Shown in pieces: positions 1 through 8,050 of a stretch of 64,000 bases of DNA (positions within the stretch are counted from its first letter, which is position 1; every line of letters begins with the position of its first letter). The translations under genes and the position numbers were made by a program. Source of the DNA: Sulfurovum sp. GTDB taxonomy: Bacteria > Campylobacterota > Campylobacteria > Campylobacterales > Sulfurovaceae. The notes beneath the pieces are model-generated. The model made no database searches. It saw nothing but the letters and a program-made list of their open reading frames with translations, and was not told the origin of the DNA. The stretch is taken from assembly GCA_027049035.1 (NCBI GenBank), contig JALTVI010000073.1, positions 1 to 64,000 of the forward strand. Reading direction: 5' to 3'.

Positions 1-663
1 GAGTGGGCGGAGAAGCTCTCTTTTGGACTTTATGAAAACAGCAAGCGAAAGGAGTTGGCGCTGCAGCGTCAGAAGCAAAAAGCGCATCTGAAAGAGGGAA
101 AGCGCTATACACTGTATGCAATGGGATTGCTGTTGGTAGTGTTGCTTACATATATTGTGCTTTCTTTGCGTGCATTTACCTTTTTTGGTGCGCTTGCGGC
201 AGTGGAGATGCTCTATTTCGGGTTAACCGCACCCATTTTGATGGTAACCATTCACAAAGAGGTGGAGTATTTGGGAGATGTGGTGCTCTCTTTCGAGTCC
301 AAAAGCGTGGTGGGCTCCATCATCAAGCTTTTTGAAAACGGTGACAGTATCGTTGCCCTGACGATTCTGCTCTTTTCCGTCCTCATCCCTGCCGTGAAGA
401 CATTCTCAATGCTCTTTGTTGCCCTCTTTATGGAAAACCGTTTTGCACACGGTGTGGTGGCATTTTTCAAGATGATCGGAAAGTGGTCTATGGTGGACGT
501 CTTTGTCGTAGCGACCTTTCTTGTCTATCTGACCGTCAACAAAGGGGATGTCAGTCGGGCAGAAGTAGAAGTTGGCCTCTACTTCTTTCTTGCCTATGTG
601 ATCGTTTCGATGCTGGTGAGCCTTGCAGCAGACAAAATGCTGCACCGGCTCAAAGGTGTTTAG
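1..663 (+). CDS. PqiA-family inner-membrane protein, 3' part
   Basis: The reading frame is open from base 1, so the start lies left of the window. A TTG at 55 could start translation, but the frame reads through it without a well-placed ribosome site, so I treat the gene as cut. The visible part has a basic, glutamine/lysine-rich stretch and then about four hydrophobic segments. A region resembling the PqiA transmembrane domain is visible (motif GKWSMVDVFVVA near the second half; the family has G-x-WSMxDVF). PqiA proteins sit in the inner membrane and work with PqiB/MCE proteins in lipid transport between membranes. The family call is good. Whether a PqiB partner lies upstream cannot be seen. 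The stop overlaps the convergent DUF493 stop by 4 bp. Confidence 0.75.
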   Translation, partial: EWAEKLSFGLYENSKRKELALQRQKQKAHLKEGKRYTLYAMGLLLVVLLTYIVLSLRAFTFFGALAAVEMLYFGLTAPILMVTIHKEVEYLGDVVLSFESKSVVGSIIKLFENGDSIVALTILLFSVLIPAVKTFSMLFVALFMENRFAHGVVAFFKMIGKWSMVDVFVVATFLVYLTVNKGDVSRAEVEVGLYFFLAYVIVSMLVSLAADKMLHRLKGV

Positions 664-929
664 ATTACCATCTCCACATCGTCATGGTCCTGGAAGCATT
701 TGAAGAGTCTGTCTCTCTCTTCCTGGTTCTCTACGACACAGGATGCGTTATAGGTAGTGAATTTTCCGGTACGTGAAGTGTTGCCAAGGGAGCAGAGATG
801 CTCTTTGTCCCCCATTACCTCTTTGATACAGGCTTTGAGTTTATCCTTGTCGCGACCGATGATCTTGAAGCCCCAGTTGGTAGGGTATTCGATTTGCGGT
901 TTTTCTGTAGTGTTGTTGTCGAGAATCAT
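660..929 (-). CDS. DUF493 (HP0495/YbeD-like) small protein
   Basis: An 89-residue soluble protein with the pattern of the DUF493 family: an N-terminal P-x-x-WGFKIIGRD stretch, then an alpha/beta ACT-like fold with a C-terminal DHDDVEMVI. Helicobacter HP0495 and Escherichia YbeD belong to this family; a regulatory role through an ACT-like fold has been suggested, but no reaction is known. The gene ends tail to tail with the PqiA-like gene and probably has its own promoter in the short gap before moaC. Family assignment is from motif memory; function stays unknown. Confidence 0.75.
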   Translation of the reverse strand: MILDNNTTEKPQIEYPTNWGFKIIGRDKDKLKACIKEVMGDKEHLCSLGNTSRTGKFTTYNASCVVENQEERDRLFKCFQDHDDVEMVI

Positions 930-985
930 GCGCTCTCCTTCTTTTTTATCTATTATATAGCAAAAATGCGCATTTGTATGCGACT

Positions 986-1465
986 TTAGTTGCCTTTACG
1001 GTTGAAGTCTCCTGACTTTCCGCCGCATTTGTGTTCAAGCTGTACATTTTTGATGACCATACCCTTGTCGATGGCTTTAAGCATGTCGTAGATGGTCAGC
1101 AGTCCCACGCTTACACCGGTGAGTGCTTCCATCTCCACACCGGTCTTTCCTGTCAGCTTGGCGGTGACGGTCAGTTTGAAGCCCGGAAGCTCAGGGAGCT
1201 CTTCGATGTCGGTCTTGACCGACGTGAGCATCAGCGGATGGCACATGGGGATAAGCGTGCTGGTCTGCTTGGTACCCTGAATGGCGGCGATGACGGCTGT
1301 CTGGAGTACCGGTCCTTTCTTTGCGGTGTTGGCGATGACGGCATCGAAGGCTTCCTGCCCCACTTCGATGATGCCGCTTGCTGTTGCGATGCGGGTAGTG
1401 TTATCCTTGTCGGAGACATCGACCATTTTGGGTTTGTTCTGTTCGTCAAGATGTGTCAGATTCAC
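986..1465 (-). CDS. moaC: Cyclic pyranopterin monophosphate synthase MoaC
   Basis: MoaC converts the MoaA product (3',8-cyclo-GTP) to cyclic pyranopterin monophosphate in molybdenum-cofactor synthesis. The 159-residue length matches the family. Visible marks are the N-terminal MVDVSDK, the conserved IPMCHPL around residue 75, the metal/substrate region ending [15 protein letters not shown] and the C-terminal KxKGGKSGDF-like end ([10 protein letters not shown]). It is separate from moaD, moaE and moeA, which lie 44 kb away in this window. It diverges from the recombinase-like regulator at 1622, and the shared 156-bp gap holds the TGACG repeats described there. Confidence 0.95.
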   Translation of the reverse strand: MNLTHLDEQNKPKMVDVSDKDNTTRIATASGIIEVGQEAFDAVIANTAKKGPVLQTAVIAAIQGTKQTSTLIPMCHPLMLTSVKTDIEELPELPGFKLTVTAKLTGKTGVEMEALTGVSVGLLTIYDMLKAIDKGMVIKNVQLEHKCGGKSGDFNRKGN

Positions 1466-1506
1466 GGGGTATCCTCAAAATTTTTTCTGCATTCTATCAT
1501 AAAATT

Positions 1507-1558
1507 TGACGAAAATAAATTCAAAATGACGTAAAAAGATAAAAAATGACGAAAATAA
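1507..1558 (+). promoter_or_regulatory. Three TGACG repeats spaced exactly 20 bp apart
   Basis: TGACGAAAATAA starts at 1507 and again at 1547, and TGACGTAAAAAG starts at 1527, so the three direct repeats are 20 bp apart, close to two helical turns. They lie between divergent moaC and the recombinase-like gene, just upstream of that gene's -35 box. This looks like a multi-site operator on one face of the DNA. Which protein binds is inference; the adjacent HTH protein is the simplest candidate. Confidence 0.55.
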
Positions 1559-1569
1559 TAAAAATATCG

Positions 1570-1598
1570 TTGACTTTTAACATCAAAAGGTGTACAAT
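1570..1598 (+). promoter_or_regulatory. Sigma-70-type promoter for the regulator-ccoG unit
   Basis: TTGACT at 1570-1575 and TACAAT at 1593-1598 are separated by 17 bp. The boxes lie directly downstream of the TGACG repeats and upstream of the gene at 1622, whose start follows GAAAGGAG. Confidence 0.6.
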
Positions 1599-1621
1599 GG
1601 CACAAATGCGAAAGGAGTATC

Positions 1622-2314
1622 ATGACATACGCATATCTCAGACAGATGCCAAACCACAGCAACCTGTCCGACCAGCAGCGGACCATTCTCTCTTTCGCAT
1701 TGACACAGGGGCTGCAGATAGACAAAGAGGTCATCGAATATAGTACCAAGAGCCGTCCGATCGAGGAGCGTGAAGAGTTCGACAAATTTCTGAAATCTCT
1801 GAACGAGAATGAAGATGTTATCATTGTCGAACATCTTTCAATCCTCAGCGACGTGGTCGAGGAGATTGTCAAGGTGATCAACTGTATGCTCAGCCGCGGG
1901 ATCGTGCTCTATCTGGCGAAGTCGGGTGTAAAGATCACCAAAACGACGCCGCTGGTAGAGGTCTTTCCGCTCCTGAACGACCTAAGGGAGGCGCAGCAGG
2001 CCAAAACCGGTCAGATCGGCCGGCCAAAGGGCAGCCGCTCCTCTTCGAAGTTCGATGTCTATCAGGCGCAGATCATCGCTTTGCTCAAAGAGGGCAGGAG
2101 TGTCAGTGCGATTGCAAGAGAGCTGAACGTCAGCCGGAGTTCGCTCAAGGACTACATAGAATCAAGAGGAATCAAGGAGCTTGTCAAGGGCTCCTGGATG
2201 GAGATAGTGACACCCCAGCAGGTGCCGGGGATCGACAATACGGTGCTTATCTGCCCCTTTGAGCAGGCAAACACCGAAGAGAATGAAGAAAACCAGACAG
2301 AAAGGATATCGTAA
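1622..2314 (+). CDS. Serine-recombinase-like DNA-binding protein, catalytic serine lost
   Basis: The 230-residue protein has a resolvase/invertase-like N-terminal domain (about 1-115) and a helix-turn-helix (about 145-180, VSAIARELNVSRSSLKDYI) after a GRPKGS linker, as in Hin/resolvase proteins. Active members carry Y-x-R-V-S near residue 7, where the serine attacks DNA. Here the matching stretch reads YAYLRQM: the arginine remains but the serine position is methionine. The following loop also departs from the family. Recombination is therefore unlikely, and a transcription-factor role is more plausible. The stop is directly followed by the ccoG start, so the two are co-transcribed. The last about 45 residues are an acidic tail without a recognised fold. 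Confidence 0.75.
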   Translation: MTYAYLRQMPNHSNLSDQQRTILSFALTQGLQIDKEVIEYSTKSRPIEEREEFDKFLKSLNENEDVIIVEHLSILSDVVEEIVKVINCMLSRGIVLYLAKSGVKITKTTPLVEVFPLLNDLREAQQAKTGQIGRPKGSRSSSKFDVYQAQIIALLKEGRSVSAIARELNVSRSSLKDYIESRGIKELVKGSWMEIVTPQQVPGIDNTVLICPFEQANTEENEENQTERIS

Positions 2315-3778
2315 ATGGAAGCGACAGTAGCAACTGAAGAGAAAAAACCGAAGAAGAACAGGGCAAAAGAGTACCTCAAGGGGTGGGTCCCGTACCGTAT
2401 CAAGCGTTACTGGATGTATGCGGCGGCAACGGTGATCGCACTGGTATTGCCGTGGATTACAATTAACGGCAACCATATTTTCCTGCTCAGTTTCGACCAC
2501 AAGAAGCTGGAGCTGATGGGTGTGGCGTTTGACATGCAGGAGCTCTACCTGATGCCGTTTTTGCTGATGCTCCTCTTTTTGGGGATCTTCGCGGTGACTG
2601 CAGTTGGGGGTAGAGCATGGTGCGGATGGGCGTGTCCCCAGACGATCTTCCGTGTCATCTACCGTGACCTCATAGAGACCAAACTGTTGGGGCTGCGCAA
2701 GCGTATCAAAAACAAGCAGCAGGAACCCGATATGAGCAAACCTGAGAATAAAGTCAAAAAGCTCATTGCCATTCTGCTCTGGTCGGTACTGGCACTGATC
2801 GCTGCAGCGGATTTTATGTGGTATTTCGTACCGCCTGAAGAGTTTTTCAAGTATCTTCAGAATCCGGCAGATCACATGATTATGATCGGTTTTGTAGTCG
2901 GTGTAGCACTTTTTCTCATTGCCGATGTGGTCTTCATCAAAGAGGATTTCTGTATCTATATCTGCCCCTACAGCCGTGTGCAGTCGGTGCTGTATGATGA
3001 CGATACGCTTATGGCGGTGTATGACCCAATACGTGGTGGTGAAATCTATGAGGGGCACGGAAACGACCGCCACAAGGTTTTCAACAAGCAAAAAGAGCTC
3101 AAATCGGTCAACCCCGAAGCGGAGTGTACCACCTGTGAGAGCTGTGTGACGGTCTGTCCGACACATATCGATATCCGTAAAGGGTTGCAGCTTGAGTGTA
3201 TCAACTGTCTTGAGTGTGTCGATGCCTGTACGCAGGTGATGGGTGCGCTTGGCAAACCAAGTCTCGTACAGTGGTCGAGTGTGGTTGAGACCGAAAAACA
3301 TGAGCGTAAAACGAAGATATTCAGACCGAAAGTCATTGCATACTTCACTGTACTGGCGATCGTACTGATAGCGCTCTTTACGATGGGAAGCGAAAAAGAG
3401 AATATGCTGCTCAACATCAACAAGACGACACGTCTGTACAAGATTCTGCCTGATGGAAATGTGGAGAACGACTATGTCTTCCTCTTTGCAAATACCGACA
3501 GCAAGCGTCACACATACTACTTCGAAGTGGTGGGTGAGCTTAAAAGCAAGCTTGACATAATCAGACCCAAAGAGCCGTTCGGTATCGCTCCGGGCAAGAA
3601 GCGCAAGAAGGTTGTCGTACTTAGAACCAAGGACAAGCTGGCGGACAACACAAGAAAGGATGTGCCGATCCCTGTAACTATCAGAGCGTTCGCGGTGGAT
3701 GACAAAGAGAACATCTCAGTCATCAGACATACGGTATTTGTCTACCCGAGAGCAGACCTGCTGAAGAAAAAGCAGTAG
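2315..3778 (+). CDS. ccoG: Cytochrome cbb3 oxidase assembly ferredoxin CcoG
   Basis: CcoG (RdxA/FixG) is a membrane iron-sulfur protein that reduces copper for delivery to the cbb3-type cytochrome c oxidase. The 487 residues show about five membrane segments, the paired motifs AWCGWACPQ (near 105) and CIYICPYSR (near 215), two ferredoxin-type cysteine clusters (CTTCESCVTVCP and CINCLECVDAC, about 270-315), a further membrane helix (about 345-365) and an Ig-like FixG C-terminal domain. Start follows the preceding stop with no gap; the ribosome site GAAAGGATA lies inside the upstream gene. ccoNOPQ is not in the window. Coupling to a degenerate serine recombinase suggests regulation by that protein. 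Confidence 0.95.
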   Translation: MEATVATEEKKPKKNRAKEYLKGWVPYRIKRYWMYAAATVIALVLPWITINGNHIFLLSFDHKKLELMGVAFDMQELYLMPFLLMLLFLGIFAVTAVGGRAWCGWACPQTIFRVIYRDLIETKLLGLRKRIKNKQQEPDMSKPENKVKKLIAILLWSVLALIAAADFMWYFVPPEEFFKYLQNPADHMIMIGFVVGVALFLIADVVFIKEDFCIYICPYSRVQSVLYDDDTLMAVYDPIRGGEIYEGHGNDRHKVFNKQKELKSVNPEAECTTCESCVTVCPTHIDIRKGLQLECINCLECVDACTQVMGALGKPSLVQWSSVVETEKHERKTKIFRPKVIAYFTVLAIVLIALFTMGSEKENMLLNINKTTRLYKILPDGNVENDYVFLFANTDSKRHTYYFEVVGELKSKLDIIRPKEPFGIAPGKKRKKVVVLRTKDKLADNTRKDVPIPVTIRAFAVDDKENISVIRHTVFVYPRADLLKKKQ

Positions 3779-3842
3779 TTTCTTCGTCTGAAGTATGGTA
3801 TACTTCAGACAACAGAAATCCATGAAAGCAAGAGGAGAGAAG

Positions 3843-5012
3843 ATGGCAAAGGTACTGGTACTGGGAGGCGGCTTTGCCGGAGTGGAGACGGCTATATATC
3901 TGCGCAAACAGGATGTAGACGTTACATTGGTGAGTGACAGGGACTACTTCTATATCTACCCCACCTCCATCTGGATTCCGACAGGTGAGGCGACGCACGA
4001 TGAGGTGAGCCTGCCGCTGGACCAACTGGCGTTCGCGCACGGATTTGAACTCATTGTGGATCCCGTAAGCTCAGTGGACCCTGTGGGTAAACGTGCAACC
4101 CTTGCCAGCGGGAGAGTGCTGGAGGGGTACGACTACCTTGTAGTCGCTCTTGGGCAGGACAAGATTCAGCACAAGGGGATGGAGCATACGCTCTCCATCT
4201 GTGGCAAACCTGAAGAGGCGACAGAACTTTTCAAGCGTCTTGATGCATTGGTGCGCAAAGGAGAGGGGAAGCTTGCCTTCGGATTTGGGGGCAACCCGAA
4301 AGATACGTCGGCAGTACGTGGCGGTCCGGCTTTCGAAGTCCTTTTCAATGTGCACAACTTCCTGAAGCGAAAGGGGCTGCGCGACAAGTTCGAGCTGACC
4401 TTCTTCGCACCGATGGAGAAACCCGGCCAGAAGATGGGCGAAAAAGCGCTGGTGATGATGGAGAAGATGTTTACGATGGATGACATCAAGAAGAAGATCG
4501 GTTCCAAGATCACCGAATTCGTCGAAGACGGTATTCTCTTTGAAGACGGTACGAAACTGGAGTCCGATCTGACGATGTTCATCTCTGCAGGTACCGGCCA
4601 CAGTGTATTGAAAGCCTCCGGTCTACCGCTGAGCGATGCGGGCTTTGTCGTCACCAACGAGTACAATGAAGTGGAGGGGTTTGACGGGGTTTATGCCGTC
4701 GGAGACTCCGCTTCTCTTTTGGGTCCCAAGTGGCGTGCCAAGCAGGGGCATGTCGCCGAAGTGATGGCGCGCAATACGGCTTATAATATTTTCCAGCATG
4801 CACAGCGTATCGATTCGAAGAAGAGCTATCTTGACCACCTGAACATTCTGTGTGTGATGGATACGGGAGACGGCGCAGCTTTTGTCTACCGGGACAACAA
4901 GCGTGCCAAAATGATCCCCATGCCGGTTGTCGGTCACTGGATGAAAAAAGGGTGGGGCTGGTACTGCCGCAACTCCAAACTAGGCAAAATCCCCCGAATA
5001 CCTGGGATGTGA
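3843..5012 (+). CDS. SQR/NDH-2-like FAD-dependent oxidoreductase
   Basis: The 389-residue flavoprotein opens with the dinucleotide-binding motif VLVLGGGFAGVE and has the second FAD-binding motif GVYAVGDSA near residue 285. This start is preferred over an in-frame ATG 48 bases upstream because GGAGAG precedes it and the Rossmann strand begins at once. The closest family is sulfide:quinone oxidoreductase and type II NADH dehydrogenase. The segment AVRGGPAFE aligns with the SQR active-site stretch that normally carries a cysteine before G-P-A; here an arginine is present. Cysteines remain at ILCVM and WYCRN near the C-terminus. Sulfide or another sulfur compound as electron donor is plausible but not shown. 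Confidence 0.75.
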   Translation: MAKVLVLGGGFAGVETAIYLRKQDVDVTLVSDRDYFYIYPTSIWIPTGEATHDEVSLPLDQLAFAHGFELIVDPVSSVDPVGKRATLASGRVLEGYDYLVVALGQDKIQHKGMEHTLSICGKPEEATELFKRLDALVRKGEGKLAFGFGGNPKDTSAVRGGPAFEVLFNVHNFLKRKGLRDKFELTFFAPMEKPGQKMGEKALVMMEKMFTMDDIKKKIGSKITEFVEDGILFEDGTKLESDLTMFISAGTGHSVLKASGLPLSDAGFVVTNEYNEVEGFDGVYAVGDSASLLGPKWRAKQGHVAEVMARNTAYNIFQHAQRIDSKKSYLDHLNILCVMDTGDGAAFVYRDNKRAKMIPMPVVGHWMKKGWGWYCRNSKLGKIPRIPGM

Positions 5013-5013
5013 G

Positions 5014-5128
5014 ACGAGTTAAGAAATCGACACCTGCGTGTCGATTTTAGCGTCGAAACCGAAGCGGTCGTAACGAAGTGAAGCCGCGGAGGCCGGGAAC
5101 GAGTTAAGAAATCGACACCTGCGTGTCG
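5014..5128 (+). repeat. 30-bp direct repeat carrying a hairpin, two copies
   Basis: An identical 30-base unit occurs at 5014-5043 and 5099-5128. Each copy ends in a perfect hairpin, CGACAC-CTGC-GTGTCG. The first copy is followed by ATTTTAG. The 55 bases between copies are GC-rich and hold a related ACGAAGTGAAG segment. The repeat begins 2 bases after the stop of the flavoprotein gene, so one copy may act as terminator. No coding frame is convincing here. Confidence 0.7.
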
Positions 5129-5250
5129 TTTATAGGTTCGAGACCAGACCACATCTTTTCTTCTGCCTTATAATAATCATTACCTTTTCTTTTAACAAAA
5201 AGTGCTACAATCCCACACACAATTTTACCTGCAGAAGGAGTTGATATTAT

Positions 5251-5637
5251 ATGCGACAGATTACAGTAATGGAAAAATACCCCGTCTTTACCCTCGAAAT
5301 CAAAAAGGATGAAACCACCTACGAAACAATCGATGCGATTTTTGCCTACCTGAAAGAGAAGATCGAAGCACATCCGGTAGCAACGTATATTGGAGAGTTC
5401 GACCACTATGCGCATACCACGTCTCTGAGTGAAGGCAAAATTGCAGAAGGTATTCTCGCGGCCAAAAACCTGATTTGCTGTTTTGGAAAGGTGCTGCCCA
5501 AGCCTGAAGTGCTTGCAGTGCGTCCAAGATCGATAGGGGTTGCGGAGTATGAGGAGCGTTTTGTCATCAGTTTTATGGAGGCACCCAACCCTGAAGCCAA
5601 CAGTGCAATGGAGAGTTGGGTAAAAGGATTGGTTTAA
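5251..5637 (+). CDS. Conserved hypothetical protein, 128 aa
   Basis: The start ATG follows AGAAGGAG with good spacing and a TACAAT-like -10 box about 45 bases upstream. The predicted protein is soluble, mixed alpha/beta, with no signal peptide, no membrane segment and two adjacent cysteines (NLICCFGK). I do not recognise a family with certainty; similar short proteins of unknown function occur in Sulfurovum and Sulfurimonas. It stands alone between the SQR-like gene and tpx. Confidence 0.7.
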   Translation: MRQITVMEKYPVFTLEIKKDETTYETIDAIFAYLKEKIEAHPVATYIGEFDHYAHTTSLSEGKIAEGILAAKNLICCFGKVLPKPEVLAVRPRSIGVAEYEERFVISFMEAPNPEANSAMESWVKGLV

Positions 5638-5824
5638 AGTACGGAGTGTTACTTAAAGTTACATATTGACCTAAAGTCGCGCTCTGGCCGATGTTTCCTC
5701 GTACCGTCGGAAGGGACATTTTTGCTTGAATGAGAAAAAAACAGCCACAACTTTACAATTAAGAGTAATTTTATCCTAATTAAGTCATACTACGACTATC
5801 AAAACTTAAACAAAAGGATATTAA

Positions 5825-6346
5825 ATGGCAACAGTAACATTTAAAAACGACACAGTATGTAACCTCGCAGGTAATGAAGTAAACGTTGGAGATACAGCTC
5901 CGGTAGTAACAGTGGTAAACTCCAACCCAATGCTCCAGGACGAGCAGGTAGGCGGAGAAGGTAAAGTTCAGCTGGTTATCGCAGTTCCTTCACTTGACAC
6001 AGGTGTATGTGACGCTGAGACAAGAAGATTTAACCAGGAAGCGGCTGATCTTGAAGGTGTAGAGGTGATCACTGTCTCTATGGACCTTCCGTTTGCAGCG
6101 GCAAGATGGTGTGGTGCAGCAGGCATTGAAAACATCAAAGTATGTTCTGACTTCAGAAACAAAGATTTCGGTAACGCATACGGTGTACTTCTCGCTGACG
6201 GACCACTCGCAGGTGTTCTTGCACGTGTGATCTTTGTTATCGGAAAAGATGGTAAAGTGACTTACAAGCAGGTTGTTCCTGAAATCACTGAAGAGCCAAA
6301 CTACGAAGAGGCAATTGAAGCTGCAAAAGCTGCTGCCAACGCGTAA
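5825..6346 (+). CDS. tpx: Thiol peroxidase Tpx
   Basis: Tpx is a periplasmic or cytoplasmic atypical 2-Cys peroxiredoxin that reduces hydrogen peroxide and alkyl hydroperoxides with thioredoxin. The 173 residues match the family. The peroxidatic cysteine is in PSLDTGVCD (Cys62) and the resolving cysteine in ARWCG (Cys96); a third cysteine lies in KVCSDF. AAAGGATATTAA precedes the ATG. The gene uses strongly biased codons (many GTA, GGT, GCA), suggesting high expression, and it ends in a clear terminator, so it is a single-gene unit. Confidence 0.95.
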   Translation: MATVTFKNDTVCNLAGNEVNVGDTAPVVTVVNSNPMLQDEQVGGEGKVQLVIAVPSLDTGVCDAETRRFNQEAADLEGVEVITVSMDLPFAAARWCGAAGIENIKVCSDFRNKDFGNAYGVLLADGPLAGVLARVIFVIGKDGKVTYKQVVPEITEEPNYEEAIEAAKAAANA

Positions 6347-6356
6347 TACCCCCCCC

Positions 6357-6386
6357 TCAGACCTTCGGGTCTGAAACGTTTTTTCT
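6357..6386 (+). terminator. Rho-independent terminator of tpx
   Basis: TCAGACC-TTCG-GGTCTGA forms a stem with a UUCG-type tetraloop, followed by AACGTTTTTT. It starts 11 bases after the tpx stop. Confidence 0.9.
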
Positions 6387-6437
6387 ATTTCCCTTTTTCT
6401 TAAGCCTCCCTAATTGTAATTTTGTTACAATCATTCC

Positions 6438-7010
6438 ATGTATATATCACGTCTCATACCAGTTTTTTTACTGACAGTACCGTTTTTTTTCACTGCCTGT
6501 CAGCCTGAAGTCAAAAACAACCGTTATACGCTTGATGAATGCAAAAAAGAGCTGCTTGAAGCGGAAGATTTTGATGAAAGCGCCAAGATAGACCATATTG
6601 TCGTTGTCAAAAAAGAGCGCAAGATGTATTTGTATCGTGACGGCAAAGTGCAGGCAACCTTTCCTGTCTCTCTTGGGAAGAACCCTGTGGGGCATAAACA
6701 GCAGAAGGGAGACTACCGTACACCGGAGGGGACATTCTGGATCCATAGAAAGCTCTGTTCTCCAAAATATTACCGTTCACTCTGCATTTCCTACCCCCGG
6801 CCGGAGGATATCGAGTCAGCAAGACGCCGCGGCGTAGATCCTGGCGGGAGCATCACGATCCATGCACAGCCTACCTGGAATGCTGACGGGCATGGTGACC
6901 AGTATACATTGGCACATAACTGGACACAGGGGTGTGTGGCAGTGACGAACAGTGCAATGAAGCAGCTCTGGTATGCGGTACGCGAAGGTGTGCCGGTAAC
7001 CATCAAATAG
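6438..7010 (+). CDS. L,D-transpeptidase lipoprotein (first tandem copy)
   Basis: A YkuD-fold enzyme of 190 residues. The N-terminus has a lipoprotein signal ending FFFTAC (Cys21). The catalytic region is atypical but complete: IHAQP (His142) and W-T-Q-G-C-V-A-V (Cys166), where many homologues have S-H-G-C. Such enzymes form 3-3 peptidoglycan cross-links or attach proteins, or in Campylobacterota trim peptide stems (Pgp family) and shape the cell. It is 45% or so alike by eye to the paralogue at 7437 in the core motif block, with one small unknown gene between them. ATG is accepted although the upstream ribosome site is weak. Confidence 0.85.
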   Translation: MYISRLIPVFLLTVPFFFTACQPEVKNNRYTLDECKKELLEAEDFDESAKIDHIVVVKKERKMYLYRDGKVQATFPVSLGKNPVGHKQQKGDYRTPEGTFWIHRKLCSPKYYRSLCISYPRPEDIESARRRGVDPGGSITIHAQPTWNADGHGDQYTLAHNWTQGCVAVTNSAMKQLWYAVREGVPVTIK

Positions 7011-7414
7011 CAAAGGAGTACCGCATCGGGCGTTATACACAAAAGCAGATCGAAAAGTTTAATCGGCAGAAGTATATCGGTGAATTGGAGAAGATTGGAA
7101 AGAATCTTTTTCGGATGTTTCGTGACGAGAAGGTCTCTTCTCAAGATTTTACGGTAAAATTTGAACAGCTCAAACAGAAGTTTGACGAACGAGAGGCGGT
7201 ACAGCTCGATTCGGAGTATCATCGGCAGATGAAGCTCTATATTGAACGGCTGTATGAAGAGACCTGCAGGAACAGTACCTTTGACAATGAACGGCTGCAT
7301 GAGATGCGTGAGGCGGAGATGAGCAACCTTAACCGGCTTCAGAAGCTGAAGAATGCAAGCAGCTACAAAAAAGAGAAGCATAAAGCTAAAGAGCAGAATG
7401 AAGACTGGGGATGA
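6932..7414 (+). CDS. Hypothetical helical protein between two L,D-transpeptidases
   Basis: The frame encodes a charged, probably mostly helical or coiled-coil protein rich in Glu, Lys and Arg, with no signal or membrane segment. The start is uncertain. GTG at 6932 gives 160 residues but overlaps the preceding gene by 79 bases. AAGGAG lies at 7013, yet no ATG, GTG or TTG follows it at normal spacing; the next start is TTG at 7085 (109 residues). The homologous-looking part begins near IGRYTQKQIEKF, so the true start may lie near the ribosome site with a rare start codon. Family not recognised. Confidence 0.55.
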   Translation: MCGSDEQCNEAALVCGTRRCAGNHQIAKEYRIGRYTQKQIEKFNRQKYIGELEKIGKNLFRMFRDEKVSSQDFTVKFEQLKQKFDEREAVQLDSEYHRQMKLYIERLYEETCRNSTFDNERLHEMREAEMSNLNRLQKLKNASSYKKEKHKAKEQNEDWG

Positions 7415-7436
7415 CCCCTAAGAAAAAGGAGCAAGT

Positions 7437-8030
7437 ATGAAACTGAAAATAGTATTGGCGGCAATGGTCACGGGTATGCTGTTTTTTCTGGGAGGCTGTG
7501 GAAAGCCGACCTATAGCGGCAAAGTGGACAAGACGCCTTATGAAACACGACAGTGTAACCGGGAGTTGGCCAGAGGGGCGGAGATCGATCCGAACATGAT
7601 TATTGACAGACTCGAGGCGTTCAAGTCCAAACGTATGCTCTATGGATACCGAAACGGCAAGAAGGTTTTTGAATCCCGTATGTCGCTTGGAAAGAACGGT
7701 GACAAGGGTACGAAACTCAAGGCCGGAGACTACCGTACACCGGAGGGGCACTACACGATCGTACGTAAAAAGTGTGATCCAAGACTCTACCGCTCTCTGA
7801 TGATCTCATACCCGAACAAAGAGGATCTGGCCCGCTGTAAAGCAAAAGGTTTCTGTCCCGGCGGGTATATTACCATTCATGGACAGCCGAAGTGGAATGC
7901 TGACGGCCGAGGTGATGCCTATACACTTGCACACGATTGGACCGAAGGGTGTATGGCAGTGCCAAACAAGAAGATGCTCCAGCTATGGAAAGGGGTGAGA
8001 AACGGTACGCCGATCACAATCCATCCATAA
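7437..8030 (+). CDS. L,D-transpeptidase lipoprotein (second tandem copy)
   Basis: The 197-residue paralogue of the gene at 6438. It has a lipoprotein signal ending LGGC (Cys21), a GDYRTPEG stretch shared exactly with the first copy, IHGQP (His148) and D-W-T-E-G-C-M-A-V (Cys172) as the catalytic pair. Start ATG follows AAAAGGAGC. The pair likely arose by duplication, and both should act in the periplasm on peptidoglycan peptides. A perfect AT-rich palindrome begins on the base after the stop codon. Confidence 0.87.
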   Translation: MKLKIVLAAMVTGMLFFLGGCGKPTYSGKVDKTPYETRQCNRELARGAEIDPNMIIDRLEAFKSKRMLYGYRNGKKVFESRMSLGKNGDKGTKLKAGDYRTPEGHYTIVRKKCDPRLYRSLMISYPNKEDLARCKAKGFCPGGYITIHGQPKWNADGRGDAYTLAHDWTEGCMAVPNKKMLQLWKGVRNGTPITIHP

Positions 8031-8050
8031 TTATTATAGTTCTATAATAA
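8031..8050. promoter_or_regulatory. Perfect AT-rich palindrome after the L,D-transpeptidase
   Basis: TTATTATAG-TT-CTATAATAA starts on the base after the stop codon at 8030. It lacks a following T run, so it is either a weak terminator or an operator for the DUF1566 gene 68 bases downstream. Confidence 0.45.

Noticed and set aside
1622-2314. Active invertase or transposon resolvase
   Set aside because: Catalytic serine position is methionine, no inverted recombination sites were seen, and the gene is coupled to ccoG.
2162-3511. 449-codon minus-strand frame opposite ccoG
   Set aside because: Antisense shadow of a well-identified gene; His/Arg/Leu-rich and without domain features.
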